Origin: an uncultured Pelagibacteraceae bacterium
GTDB taxonomy: Bacteria; Pseudomonadota; Alphaproteobacteria; Pelagibacterales; Pelagibacteraceae
NCBI GenBank assembly: GCA_902619495.1
Contig: CACNEM010000001.1
Span: 62,001 to 126,000, forward strand
Reading direction: 5' to 3'
Length of the DNA: 64,000 bases
The notes beneath the pieces are model-generated. The model was given only the letters and a program-made list of their open reading frames with translations, made no database searches and had not been told where the DNA came from. How positions within the stretch are numbered: the stretch's first letter is position 1; every line of letters begins with the position of its first letter. A program made the translations under genes and the position numbers. Positions 19,409 to 28,402 of the stretch are shown one piece after another.

Positions 19409-20123
19409 AAAAGTTGTAATCACAGGTGCTACAGGTGGAATAGGAAATTGTTTGGTTGAAAAATTTAATAGTTTCGATGCATCAATAGTAGCTACAGGTA
19501 CAAATGAAGAAAAACTTGAAAATTTAAAAAAGAAATTCCCAAAAGTTCACATTGAAAAATTTAGTCTTAATGAACATGAAAAAATTGAAGAATTTGTTAG
19601 CAAGGTTGAAACCAAGCTCGGTGGAATCGATATTCTTGTTAATAATGCGGGTATTACATTAGATAATTTATCTATACGTCTCAACGAAGAAAACTGGAAA
19701 AAAGTTTTAGATATAAATCTAACTGCAACTTTTTTAATGTGTAAATATACTATAAAAAAAATGCTTAAAAAAAAATTCGGTAAAATAATAAACATAACGT
19801 CTGTGGTAGGGCATACTGGGAATTTAGGACAAGCAAATTACGCAGCATCTAAGGCAGGTATAATAGGTTTTTCAAAAACACTATCAATAGAATACGCAAA
19901 AAAAAATATTAATATTAATTGCGTCTCACCGGGTTTCATAAAAACAGAAATGACTGATAAAATTGATGAAGAATTTAAAAAAATTCTTGTTAGCAAAATA
20001 CCTGCGGGAAGTTTAGGTTCAGGAGAAGATGTTTCCAATTGTGTAGCTTTTTTAGCTTCAGATATGGCAAAATATATTAATGGAGAAACTATACATGTTA
20101 ATGGTGGAATGTATATGTCTTGA
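19392..20123 (+). CDS. fabG: 3-oxoacyl-ACP reductase
   Basis: NADPH-dependent reduction of 3-oxoacyl-ACP in each elongation cycle. A 243-residue short-chain dehydrogenase with cofactor motif TGATGGIG near residues 11-18, NNAG near residue 84, and the catalytic Ser137, Tyr150 and Lys154 (Tyr-x3-Lys). Its ATG lies inside fabD, 17 bp before that gene's stop, implying coupling. Context between fabD and acpP makes the FabG assignment firm among the many SDR proteins. Confidence 0.96.
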   Translation: MNLKNKKVVITGATGGIGNCLVEKFNSFDASIVATGTNEEKLENLKKKFPKVHIEKFSLNEHEKIEEFVSKVETKLGGIDILVNNAGITLDNLSIRLNEENWKKVLDINLTATFLMCKYTIKKMLKKKFGKIINITSVVGHTGNLGQANYAASKAGIIGFSKTLSIEYAKKNININCVSPGFIKTEMTDKIDEEFKKILVSKIPAGSLGSGEDVSNCVAFLASDMAKYINGETIHVNGGMYMS

Positions 20124-20173
20124 CAATTCTTTTTAATAATCTATTAAGAAAATAAAACATAAGAAAGGATTTC

Positions 20174-20413
20174 ATGTCGGAAGATATTAAAGGAAAAATT
20201 AAGAAAATTGTCGCAGACCATCTTGGTATTGAAGAAGAAAAAGTTACAGAAGAAGCAAGCTTCATTGATGATTTAGGCGCAGATAGTCTTGATACAGTTG
20301 AATTGGTAATGGCTTTTGAGGAAGAATTTGGATCAGAAATATCTGATAGCGAAGCTGAAAAAATTTTAACAGTAGGTGATGCGATAAAATTTATTGAGAG
20401 CAAAGCAAGTTAA
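20174..20413 (+). CDS. acpP: Acyl carrier protein
   Basis: Carries growing acyl chains on a phosphopantetheine arm. The 79-residue acidic protein has the attachment site Ser38 in [10 protein letters not shown]. The start is backed by an AAAGGA ribosome binding site 7 bp upstream, one of the clearer Shine-Dalgarno sequences in the window, suiting a very highly expressed protein. In most alphaproteobacteria fabF follows; here gmk begins 17 bp later. Confidence 0.97.
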   Translation: MSEDIKGKIKKIVADHLGIEEEKVTEEASFIDDLGADSLDTVELVMAFEEEFGSEISDSEAEKILTVGDAIKFIESKAS

Positions 20414-20430
20414 TTTTAGAAATATTTTTA

Positions 20431-21027
20431 ATGGCTCATGATAAAAATATCATGGTTATATTATCTTCTCCTTCAGGAGCAGGAAAAACTACATTAACAA
20501 AAAAAATTCAACAGAAATACCAATCATTTAAAATTTCAGTTTCACTTACCACAAGAAAACCAAGATCAAACGAAGTAGAGGGAGTTGATTATTATTTTGT
20601 TTCGCAGAAAAGATTTGAGGAGTTAATAAGTGAAAAAAAATTTTACGAATACGCTAAAATTTTTGAAAATTATTATGGCACTTTAAAAAAAAATGTAGAT
20701 GAAATAGTTTTAAAAAATGATATTATATTTGATATTGATTGGCAAGGAACAAAGCAACTTTCCAAATTTGATAATTTAAATCTTATTAAAATATATTTAA
20801 TCACTGACAACAAAGAAGAACTTAAAAATAGGCTCATTAAAAGAAATCAAAACACTGAATATGAGATCAAAAGTCGTTTCGATTCTTTTAATGAGGATGT
20901 TAAACACTGGAAAGACTATGATTACGTCATAATAAATAAAAACCTTGATATTTGTTTTAAGCAAATAGAAAAAATTATTGAGATTAATAAAAAAAAAGAT
21001 ACTAATTTTTCTCAAATAATTCGGTAA
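20431..21027 (+). CDS. gmk: Guanylate kinase
   Basis: Phosphorylates GMP to GDP, connecting the guaA product to nucleotide pools. The 198-residue protein has the P-loop SSPSGAGKTT at residues 12-21, the GMP-binding SLTTRKPRSNEVEGVDYYFV segment and FDIDWQGTKQL. Its 3' end overlaps rsmA, which runs the other way, by 26 bp, the longest convergent overlap in this window. It sits where gmk is found in other alphaproteobacteria, but its usual upstream neighbours (fabF, mltG, yicC) are absent. Confidence 0.96.
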   Translation: MAHDKNIMVILSSPSGAGKTTLTKKIQQKYQSFKISVSLTTRKPRSNEVEGVDYYFVSQKRFEELISEKKFYEYAKIFENYYGTLKKNVDEIVLKNDIIFDIDWQGTKQLSKFDNLNLIKIYLITDNKEELKNRLIKRNQNTEYEIKSRFDSFNEDVKHWKDYDYVIINKNLDICFKQIEKIIEINKKKDTNFSQIIR

Positions 21028-21787
21028 TCTTATAAAATATCTCTGGACTTACATCTGAAGGTCTTAAATTAACTCGTAATCCTGAAATCCTTTCAATTTT
21101 ATTATCATCAAGAATTTTTTTAATATTTTTATTTATCATTTTTCTTTTACTTGAAAATAAAATATTAGTAATTTTTTCCAAATTGCTTATTTGTTTAATT
21201 TTGTAAAGTTTTTTGTTTTTAGGCTTAAAATGAATTATCATTGAACTAACTTTTGGTTTCGGAAAAAAGCAATTAGAGGAAATAATGAATTTTTTGATGA
21301 TATTTAATTTATAACCTGATAATATCGATAATCTACCGTAATTTTTTGAGGGAAACTTTCCTATGATTTTGTCTCCCAATTCTTTTTGAAACATGAATAT
21401 TATATCATCAATTTTTGAGGATAAACATTTTAATTTTAAAATTTTAACTAGAATTTGAGAAGATATATTATATGGCAGATTACCAAATACTTTTAAATTT
21501 TTAGTTGTGATATTTTCAAGATTAAACTTCAATATATCTTCATTGTAGATCCTAATAAACTTATTTGATGAAAATTTACTTTTTAACTCATTAACTAAAT
21601 TTTTATCCTTCTCAACAATTATTAGAGATTTGGGTTTTCTTAATAAAAGTTCTTCAGTCAAAGCTCCTTTACCGGGCCCAATTTCTAAAATATTTTTATT
21701 TTCTACTTCAGTTAAATTGATGATTTTTCTAACAATATTTTTATCAATTAAAAAATTTTGTCCTAATGATTTTTTGGCATATTTCAT
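21002..21787 (-). CDS. rsmA: 16S rRNA adenine A1518/A1519 dimethyltransferase (KsgA)
   Basis: Dimethylates two adjacent adenines in helix 45 of 16S rRNA, a checkpoint in 30S assembly. The 261 residues start KKSLGQNFLIDKNIVRKI, have the SAM site ILEIGPGKGALTE at about residues 33-45 and the catalytic NLPYNISSQ near residue 103, and FPKPKVSS. It is the last gene of the lptF-lptG-lptD-surA-pdxA-rsmA operon, overlapping pdxA by 4 bp. Confidence 0.96.
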   Translation of the reverse strand: MKYAKKSLGQNFLIDKNIVRKIINLTEVENKNILEIGPGKGALTEELLLRKPKSLIIVEKDKNLVNELKSKFSSNKFIRIYNEDILKFNLENITTKNLKVFGNLPYNISSQILVKILKLKCLSSKIDDIIFMFQKELGDKIIGKFPSKNYGRLSILSGYKLNIIKKFIISSNCFFPKPKVSSMIIHFKPKNKKLYKIKQISNLEKITNILFSSKRKMINKNIKKILDDNKIERISGLRVNLRPSDVSPEIFYKITELFEKN

Positions 21788-22749
21788 TTTCCAAATTTAT
21801 TTACAAAGTTCACACAATCAATAAGACTTTCCGGATTACTTTTATTTTTGCCTATCAAGTTGGTTGCAGTACCGTGATCTGGAGATACTCTTAAATATTT
21901 GAGGCCTAATGTAATATTTATAGCATTAAATTTAAAAATTGCTTTGAAGGGAGCTAGAACTTGATCATGGAACATACCTATCACCACATCAAAATTTTTA
22001 TAATTATTGATAAACAAGGTATCTGCTACCAATGGCCCTGTAACTTTGATTTTTAACATTTGTAACTTTCTGATTGCTGGAATTATAATTTTAACCTCTT
22101 CAGACTTTTTTCTTAACTCAGAATTATGAGGGTTTAATCCTAAAATACCTATTTTAGGTTTGAAATTATAAATATCTTTAAACCATTTTTCTATTGTTTT
22201 TGTTTTATCGATAATTTTTTGTTTAGTAATGTTTTTAGCAATTTGTTTTATATTAATATGAGTTGTAATTGGAGCTACAGATAATTTTTTATTTTTTATC
22301 AACATTACTTCTTTATTATTTTTTATTTTACATTTTGAAGCTAAGTACTCTGTAACACCGGTTCCATTTTTGTTTAATAGCTTCTTATCAATTGCGCAAT
22401 TTATAATGCCTAACACTTCTTTTCTCAAAGCTAACTGATGAGCCATATCTAATGACTTGATTATGAATTTTGACCTTGATTTTAAAGGAACATTAAGAGA
22501 ATTTTTAAATAAAATATCTACGTTTATAATCTTTAAAAAATTTTCCTTAACTTCATCATCTATATTCTTAATTTTGATTATTTTTATTGGATATTTTAAT
22601 CTTTTAAATTGAGCTTTCATTAAATTAAAATTTGAGATTAAATAAATTCTTTTTCGAGTAGTTTTATTTAGTTTTCTCCAGGTTTTAAATATTAATTCAG
22701 AATTAATACTATTTGGATCTCCGCTTAATAATAAGATTTTTTTTTTCAT
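21784..22749 (-). CDS. pdxA: 4-hydroxythreonine-4-phosphate dehydrogenase
   Basis: Oxidises 4-phosphohydroxy-threonine in the DXP-dependent route to pyridoxal phosphate. The 321-residue protein has the family segments GDPNSINSELI near the N-terminus, GTGVTEYLA, LGLNPHNSE, the GMFHDQVLAPFK metal/substrate motif and the C-terminal RVSPDHGTATNL. Conserved position between rsmA and surA supports the call. It overlaps both neighbours by 4 bp. No pdxJ, dxs or serC is in the window, so whether the pathway is complete cannot be judged here. Confidence 0.93.
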   Translation of the reverse strand: MKKKILLLSGDPNSINSELIFKTWRKLNKTTRKRIYLISNFNLMKAQFKRLKYPIKIIKIKNIDDEVKENFLKIINVDILFKNSLNVPLKSRSKFIIKSLDMAHQLALRKEVLGIINCAIDKKLLNKNGTGVTEYLASKCKIKNNKEVMLIKNKKLSVAPITTHINIKQIAKNITKQKIIDKTKTIEKWFKDIYNFKPKIGILGLNPHNSELRKKSEEVKIIIPAIRKLQMLKIKVTGPLVADTLFINNYKNFDVVIGMFHDQVLAPFKAIFKFNAINITLGLKYLRVSPDHGTATNLIGKNKSNPESLIDCVNFVNKFGK

Positions 22750-23675
22750 TTATATTCAATTAAACTTGTATTTCTGACTTTAGATAAATGACTTAATGAG
22801 TATAAATTAACCAACTCATTTTTTTTTTGATTAATCAATTTTTTTTTTAATTCTACTAAGTTTAAATCAGTAATCTTCGAATTTCTAATATCCTGTACTT
22901 TTAAAAATAATACTGTATTTTGTCTTCTAATTGGTTTTGAAACTTGACCAATTTTCATATCTTTAATTATATTATGAATTTGATTTGACATAGATTTCTC
23001 GCTAATCCATCCTAGATCTCCATTGTTCGAAGCTGATGATGAAATGCTATATTTTAATGCCACAGACTCAAAATTATCTTTTTGAATTTCTGATATAATA
23101 TTTTGAATTTTTTTATCGTCATTTTTATTATTTTCTAACATAATTTCAATTTCTGAGATTTTAAATTCACGTAAGTCTTTTTTGGTATTTTTGGAGTTTT
23201 TTAATTCTTGTTCTATAAGAGTTTCATCAATACTAAATTTTTTTGAATAAAGTTTAAATACTAATTCTTGCCACATAGATTGAACTTCGACTTCATCCAT
23301 GAATAATTCATAGTCTAGATTATTTTCTTCAAATTTCATTTTGAGACCAGATACATTGTTTGAAGATATAGATTTTAGATAAGAATTAATTCGAGAGGTA
23401 TTTTTCTTTATATTATATTTTTTTAATTCTATTTTTTTAAGTTTATGTTGAATAAGAGATTCTACTGCTTGTTTTTTAAGTTGATTGATATTTTTTTGAT
23501 TAACTTCTGTTCCAGAAAAATTTAATAAGGTTAAGATTTTATTCTTTATCTCATAGCTTGTAATTATTTCATTTTCTACTTTAATAACTATTTTGTTATT
23601 AATTTTTGCATAAGAGTATTTTGATATCATTAAAAAAGATAATAAAAATAAAATAAAGATTAAATTTTTCTTCAT
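22746..23675 (-). CDS. surA: SurA-like periplasmic chaperone/peptidyl-prolyl isomerase
   Basis: Escorts outer-membrane proteins across the periplasm. The 309-residue precursor has a signal peptide (about residues 1-23, ending SYA), a SurA N-terminal chaperone domain (EIITSYEIKNKILTLLN onwards) and a single parvulin domain near residues 165-275 (KYSISSSASNNGDLGWISEK, then IGQVSKPI). E. coli SurA has two parvulin domains and about 430 residues, so this is a shorter form. It lies directly after lptD with a 4-bp overlap; LptD is a known SurA client in E. coli. Confidence 0.88.
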   Translation of the reverse strand: MKKNLIFILFLLSFLMISKYSYAKINNKIVIKVENEIITSYEIKNKILTLLNFSGTEVNQKNINQLKKQAVESLIQHKLKKIELKKYNIKKNTSRINSYLKSISSNNVSGLKMKFEENNLDYELFMDEVEVQSMWQELVFKLYSKKFSIDETLIEQELKNSKNTKKDLREFKISEIEIMLENNKNDDKKIQNIISEIQKDNFESVALKYSISSSASNNGDLGWISEKSMSNQIHNIIKDMKIGQVSKPIRRQNTVLFLKVQDIRNSKITDLNLVELKKKLINQKKNELVNLYSLSHLSKVRNTSLIEYK

Positions 23676-26071
23676 TGGCTAAATGTTGGAGTTTCTATAT
23701 TTCCAAAAGGAGTAAGAGTAATTTTAAACATTAAAGAATTTTCAGGTTCTAGTTCAGAGTCATTATAGAATTCTCTCCTATATACTAAACCTGCTCTTAA
23801 ACAATCATTGATATATTCATAACTTAAATTATAAAAATCTGCAGAATTGGTAATTAAATTACGTTTAGTTTCAAAAGAAAATAAACCATTTTCTTTATTA
23901 CTTATGTCAATTTTAGTTTTAAAGTACTCTTGATGACCAATATGTTTTTGCTCTTGTAAATATGAAAAATCAATTTTAGATGGACCAAAATTTATACTAG
24001 TCCCAATATCATTATAATTTAACTCACTATAATTTTGATCTAAAGCAAAATTATAGTTTAATGTAAAATTTTCATTCAATTTTAAAGATGACGACCCCAC
24101 TAGATCTGAAAGTTTCTCGTCAAGACTAGTAATACTAGCCATCTTTTTATTTTCTTTTTGTGAAACTATTTGAGCTATGGAAAAATCAAATTCTCTTTTA
24201 TCTTTAGATTCGACTTTGTAATCAAAACCTAATGTACCAGTCAATCCTGTTTCAAAGTTATTTTGATTATCTAGTCTATTAATATTAAAAGCAGATGATG
24301 TTTCTAAACGAGATCCATCAGTTTCTTTTCTCATACTTCCAGGGGCAAATCTTAAAAGAGCTTTTGGAGTAAATAAATGTTTAGAATTATTATTTAATTT
24401 TTGTAATTTTAACTCAGAAAAAACTCCTAAGGCACCAAAAATTTCACTAGTAAAATTATTTTTATAAATGTCAACGTTTTTAGCTTCATAATTTATGTTT
24501 TTAAAATGTCCTAAAAATTTTGTGTTTAAACCATTCTTGAATGAAATATTTCTAGAGTTCCAATTAAAATTGTTCACAAGGAAATTAGTTAACTTATTCG
24601 TATCATAATTATGTACTTTATAATTACTGCTTAAATCTAGAATACCGATCTTTTCATTATTTAATAAATTTTTATCTAGTGTGATTTCTGGCAATATATA
24701 TTCATATTTATCATCGTAACTTTCTTTTAAAGTTTCATAAATATTTGTTTCAAACCCTAGAAAAAGATTTTCACTCTCATGGGTAAAATCAACAGAATTT
24801 TCGATAGTATCAGCATTATAATCTACAAGATTAGAGTCTATACGATATAGTTTTAAATATTTATCATTTGAAACATGTTGTAATGTTAAATCTAATTTAT
24901 TTTCAGAATTATTATTTTTAAAACTACTAGAAATTTTGGAAAAAAAATGTGATTTATTTCCAGCTTTTTTTATTGAACTTGTCTTTTTATAACCCTCTGT
25001 ATATCCAAAGTCAGTCAACAAAGTAGTATTTTTGAATACCTGGTGATACTCTCCTAAAAATAAAGGATTTTCAGATACATAAAGTCTATTGGTTAAAGTA
25101 AAATTTTTATCTCTTCCTAAATCAAAAAAATAAGGAATAGCAATTCCTTCACCTAAATTTTTAGTATCAGATAAGGTAGGATTTAAGAAACCAGATCTTC
25201 TATCTACCGTAGGATCAGGATGAGATAATTTTGGAGTAAAAAAAATTGGTATATCATAAACTTTTACAACAGCATTGTTATAATAAATTGTTTTCTTTTT
25301 TCTATCATGGAGCATTTTAGAAGACTGTATTGTCCATGGGGGACACTTATCTTTTTTTCTATAATCACATAATGTAAAAATACCTTTTTCAAACGAACTT
25401 TGATTATTATTTAACCTAATAGTATTTGCAAAAATACGTGGTTTATTTTTTTCGTTTATTTTAAATATGTCTTGATTTAAATAAGCTTTAATATCAGTTC
25501 CCAAAACTTCTTTTTTTTTCGTATCAATATAAATTTGAGAAAACTCATAAGTGTTATCATTTTTATCTTCGAACTCGATTAAACCAATTGATTTAAATAT
25601 GTTACTATCAATAAGATATTCAAAATTTTCTAAATTAATTTTATTATTATCAGCATCTATAATGTTTGATTTTTTTTTTGAACTGACAAATCTTTTCTTA
25701 TTATCAAACAATATATCACTACTCTCGATTTTATAATTTTCTGGTGTAGAAATATATGTGGGTCCCGTTGTTTTAAAAATTTTGTCAAACTGAAAATATT
25801 CAGCATAGTTAGTTTTAATTAAATTTCCCTTATTGTCTTTAGCGATAACATTATTTTTTAATTTAAGAAATCCTGTTTTTTTATTGTATTCAACATAATC
25901 ACTTTTAAATGTATTTTTGCTCTCAGTCGAGATTGTGACTTGATCTTGGAAAATTGTGGTGTTATTTTTTTTATCTAAAGTGATATTTTTTGCTTCGATA
26001 GATAAATTTTCGGCAAAAGTTTTTGAGAATAAAAAAATTGAAATTATTGTTATGAGAAAATTACTTTTCAT
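23672..26071 (-). CDS. lptD: LPS-assembly protein LptD (outer membrane)
   Basis: Outer-membrane beta-barrel that inserts LPS into the outer leaflet. The 799-residue precursor has a signal peptide ending TFAENLS, an N-terminal OstA/LptA-like jellyroll (SIEAKNITLDKKNNTTIFQD, repeated strand patterns to about residue 230), then a long beta-barrel with alternating aromatic strands. Cys residues in CDYRKKDKCPPW near residue 237 could form a disulfide. It follows lptG with an 11-bp overlap and precedes surA, the usual alphaproteobacterial arrangement. Confidence 0.93.
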   Translation of the reverse strand: MKSNFLITIISIFLFSKTFAENLSIEAKNITLDKKNNTTIFQDQVTISTESKNTFKSDYVEYNKKTGFLKLKNNVIAKDNKGNLIKTNYAEYFQFDKIFKTTGPTYISTPENYKIESSDILFDNKKRFVSSKKKSNIIDADNNKINLENFEYLIDSNIFKSIGLIEFEDKNDNTYEFSQIYIDTKKKEVLGTDIKAYLNQDIFKINEKNKPRIFANTIRLNNNQSSFEKGIFTLCDYRKKDKCPPWTIQSSKMLHDRKKKTIYYNNAVVKVYDIPIFFTPKLSHPDPTVDRRSGFLNPTLSDTKNLGEGIAIPYFFDLGRDKNFTLTNRLYVSENPLFLGEYHQVFKNTTLLTDFGYTEGYKKTSSIKKAGNKSHFFSKISSSFKNNNSENKLDLTLQHVSNDKYLKLYRIDSNLVDYNADTIENSVDFTHESENLFLGFETNIYETLKESYDDKYEYILPEITLDKNLLNNEKIGILDLSSNYKVHNYDTNKLTNFLVNNFNWNSRNISFKNGLNTKFLGHFKNINYEAKNVDIYKNNFTSEIFGALGVFSELKLQKLNNNSKHLFTPKALLRFAPGSMRKETDGSRLETSSAFNINRLDNQNNFETGLTGTLGFDYKVESKDKREFDFSIAQIVSQKENKKMASITSLDEKLSDLVGSSSLKLNENFTLNYNFALDQNYSELNYNDIGTSINFGPSKIDFSYLQEQKHIGHQEYFKTKIDISNKENGLFSFETKRNLITNSADFYNLSYEYINDCLRAGLVYRREFYNDSELEPENSLMFKITLTPFGNIETPTFSQ

Positions 26072-27149
26072 TAATTTGCAAGACTCCTACAAAAGTGAAT
26101 AAACTTAGCGTAATTACAGGCGCCCAAACTGACAAAGTCAAAGGTATTCTATCTGTCTGACCTAGAGCAAGAGATAAATCTTTTATATAAAATACTATAA
26201 CGGCTGTTATTAAACCAACTATAAAAAAATTTATATTATTTGAACGCTTTAGCGTGCTCATACCTAAAATCGATGCAATTGCAGTCATGACAAGTAAAAA
26301 AAATGGAAAAGATAGTAGAGTATGTAAATTTTGATTTAAAAAAACTTTATTATAGCCATTATTTAATAACAAATTGTAATCCATTATTAAATCCAAAAAG
26401 GACATCGTGTCAAAATTTTTGAATAAAGTTGTAACTTTTTCATAGTTATAAATCGAATTAATTTCAAATGCGTCTTTTGACTCCCTTTTAAAAATTCCTT
26501 CACTAGGTTTGTAAATTTCAACTTTTTCTAAAAACCAATCATTACTACTTATATCAATTTTTTCAGAGTAAATTTTTTCTATTAAATTATAATCTTGATC
26601 TAAATGAAATATAAATACATCAATCAAATCTTTACCATCTAATCTGTCAGCAGTGATTATTCTGTCTCCATTTTTCGTGTTTTCTTTAATCCAAAGACCG
26701 TTTTTATTAAAGGTAACTAGATGATCAATATCTCTTGCATAATTTGATTTTGTTTTTTCATAAGTTTTGATCATTGACGATGTGATAGGATTAGCAAAAA
26801 ATAAAATTATCCAACCAAGAATAAAAGAAGTTAAGGCTAAGATTGAAAATATTTTTAAATTTGAATATCCAAATACTTTCATTGTCAATAGATCCCTATT
26901 ATTTCTTATTTTAATTATAAACCACATACTTGAAATAAAAATTATAAATGGTAAAAGTTTAATTATCATACTCGGAATATAAATACTTGTAAGCATGAGT
27001 GGGGTAAAGATACTTACATCAAGATTTTTAAAAAACTCTATTTCTTCAAATAAATTTAATACAACACCAAAACAGTAGAATATAAAAATCCACATAAAAA
27101 CAGTTTTAAGAAAATTTTTTAAGATATAATTTAATATTATTTTATTCAT
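26061..27149 (-). CDS. lptG: LPS export ABC transporter permease LptG
   Basis: Inner-membrane permease that, with LptF and the ATPase LptB, extracts LPS. The 362-residue protein shows the YjgP/YjgQ layout: helices at about residues 10-30, 55-80 and 95-120, a periplasmic jellyroll domain (about residues 130-260), then three C-terminal helices ending in a SVWAPVITLSLFTFVGVL segment. It overlaps lptF by 8 bp and lptD by 11 bp. LptF and LptG are similar; the assignment follows from being second and adjacent to lptD. Confidence 0.92.
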   Translation of the reverse strand: MNKIILNYILKNFLKTVFMWIFIFYCFGVVLNLFEEIEFFKNLDVSIFTPLMLTSIYIPSMIIKLLPFIIFISSMWFIIKIRNNRDLLTMKVFGYSNLKIFSILALTSFILGWIILFFANPITSSMIKTYEKTKSNYARDIDHLVTFNKNGLWIKENTKNGDRIITADRLDGKDLIDVFIFHLDQDYNLIEKIYSEKIDISSNDWFLEKVEIYKPSEGIFKRESKDAFEINSIYNYEKVTTLFKNFDTMSFLDLIMDYNLLLNNGYNKVFLNQNLHTLLSFPFFLLVMTAIASILGMSTLKRSNNINFFIVGLITAVIVFYIKDLSLALGQTDRIPLTLSVWAPVITLSLFTFVGVLQINEK

Positions 27150-28266
27150 TTTTAATTTGTAAATTTTTAAATTTAATGAAAAGTAAACTATAAATTAAAA
27201 GAGTTAATATAAAAGGAGTAGCAAGAAATAGTTTTCTTATTAAAGAGTCTAAGCCAGTATATCTTACACTCATCTCAACAATAATTAATAAAAGAAAACT
27301 GTATATAAAAATACTAGTTTTGCTCAGATATTTTTTTTTTGAATTTAATAAAAGTAAAGAAACTATCAGTGATATAACAGGAATATAAAAAGGTAAAATC
27401 ATTCTTCTATTTAAAGCTGAAATCATTTCTTTTTTTGCGTTTTCATTACAAAATTTGTCAAGCCTATTGAAGACAAAACAATTTAGCATTTTAATTGTTT
27501 TTGTTTCTTGAATTTTTGGTTTTTTAATTGTTGTAGTTGATAAATTTTTAAGATCTATATTAAGCTGTTTAAATTTGATAACTTCAACCTTGTTATCACT
27601 ATTTTTTGTAGTAATTATTTGACCATTGACTAAGTAAAAGTTTTTTTTATCAATCAAACCTTTTTTTGCAATTATTGTGACATTACTAGTATCTTTTGTA
27701 TTAGATGACAAATTTTTTAAATTTTCACCCTTATCATGTATAAACACATCTCTTACTTCGTTCTGTTTTTTTTCGTTAACTATAAAAGTCATTCCTTTAA
27801 AAGCATCAGTAAAATTTTGAGATTTTATTGCAGGTAACAAAGAATTTAATTGATCATTATTTAGAATTGATCTTGACTTATTAAGTGCTAAAGGAGTTAT
27901 AAAAGTTGATAAAGTTAAATAAATGATAAGAATAAAAAGTGAGCTTAAGAAAAATAAATTTACTAAGTAAATTTTTTTAACGCCAGATGTCCATAAGATG
28001 ATGAATTCACTATCTTGACTTCTTTTGATAGTAAAAATTGTTAAAGCAAGTAAAAAAGAAAAAGGAATAAATTTAGGTGCTATTCCAAAAAAATTTAAAA
28101 AAGAATACTTGAAATAAATAGAAACTGGATAACCGTTATCCACTATTAAATCTAAAAAACTTACCGCTCGAACAGTAAGGGCTATAAGAGATAATCCAAA
28201 TAATATTGCAAAAAATATTTTTAAGATTTCTTTTAGAAAATTTTGATAAATTTTGTTTTGTAGCAT
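27142..28266 (-). CDS. lptF: LPS export ABC transporter permease LptF
   Basis: Partner permease of LptG in the LptB2FG complex. The 374-residue protein has the same fold: N-terminal helices with APKFIPFSFLLALTIFTIKR, a periplasmic domain at about residues 120-270, and C-terminal helices. It is the first gene of the six-gene operon leading to rsmA and is divergent from pepA across 136 bp. In Gammaproteobacteria pepA is likewise divergent from lptF-lptG, so this junction is old. Confidence 0.92.
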   Translation of the reverse strand: MLQNKIYQNFLKEILKIFFAILFGLSLIALTVRAVSFLDLIVDNGYPVSIYFKYSFLNFFGIAPKFIPFSFLLALTIFTIKRSQDSEFIILWTSGVKKIYLVNLFFLSSLFILIIYLTLSTFITPLALNKSRSILNNDQLNSLLPAIKSQNFTDAFKGMTFIVNEKKQNEVRDVFIHDKGENLKNLSSNTKDTSNVTIIAKKGLIDKKNFYLVNGQIITTKNSDNKVEVIKFKQLNIDLKNLSTTTIKKPKIQETKTIKMLNCFVFNRLDKFCNENAKKEMISALNRRMILPFYIPVISLIVSLLLLNSKKKYLSKTSIFIYSFLLLIIVEMSVRYTGLDSLIRKLFLATPFILTLLIYSLLFIKFKNLQIKNE

Positions 28267-28355
28267 TACGATTTATCTATATAATTAAAGCAACCTAAAA
28301 TTAATTTCAACTAATGGTTTAACTATGAGCGTTTTCCCATTGAAATCTGACATAT

Positions 28356-28383
28356 TTGAACATATATACCTTTAAACTCTAAT
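28356..28383 (+). promoter_or_regulatory. Candidate promoter for pepA-ndk
   Basis: TTGAAC (28356-28361) and TCTAAT (28378-28383) with 16-bp spacing lie about 20 bp before the pepA start in the 136-bp lptF/pepA gap. The rest of that gap holds nothing else I can identify. Confidence 0.3.
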
Positions 28384-28402
28384 AGATATTATTTAAAAAT
28401 TT

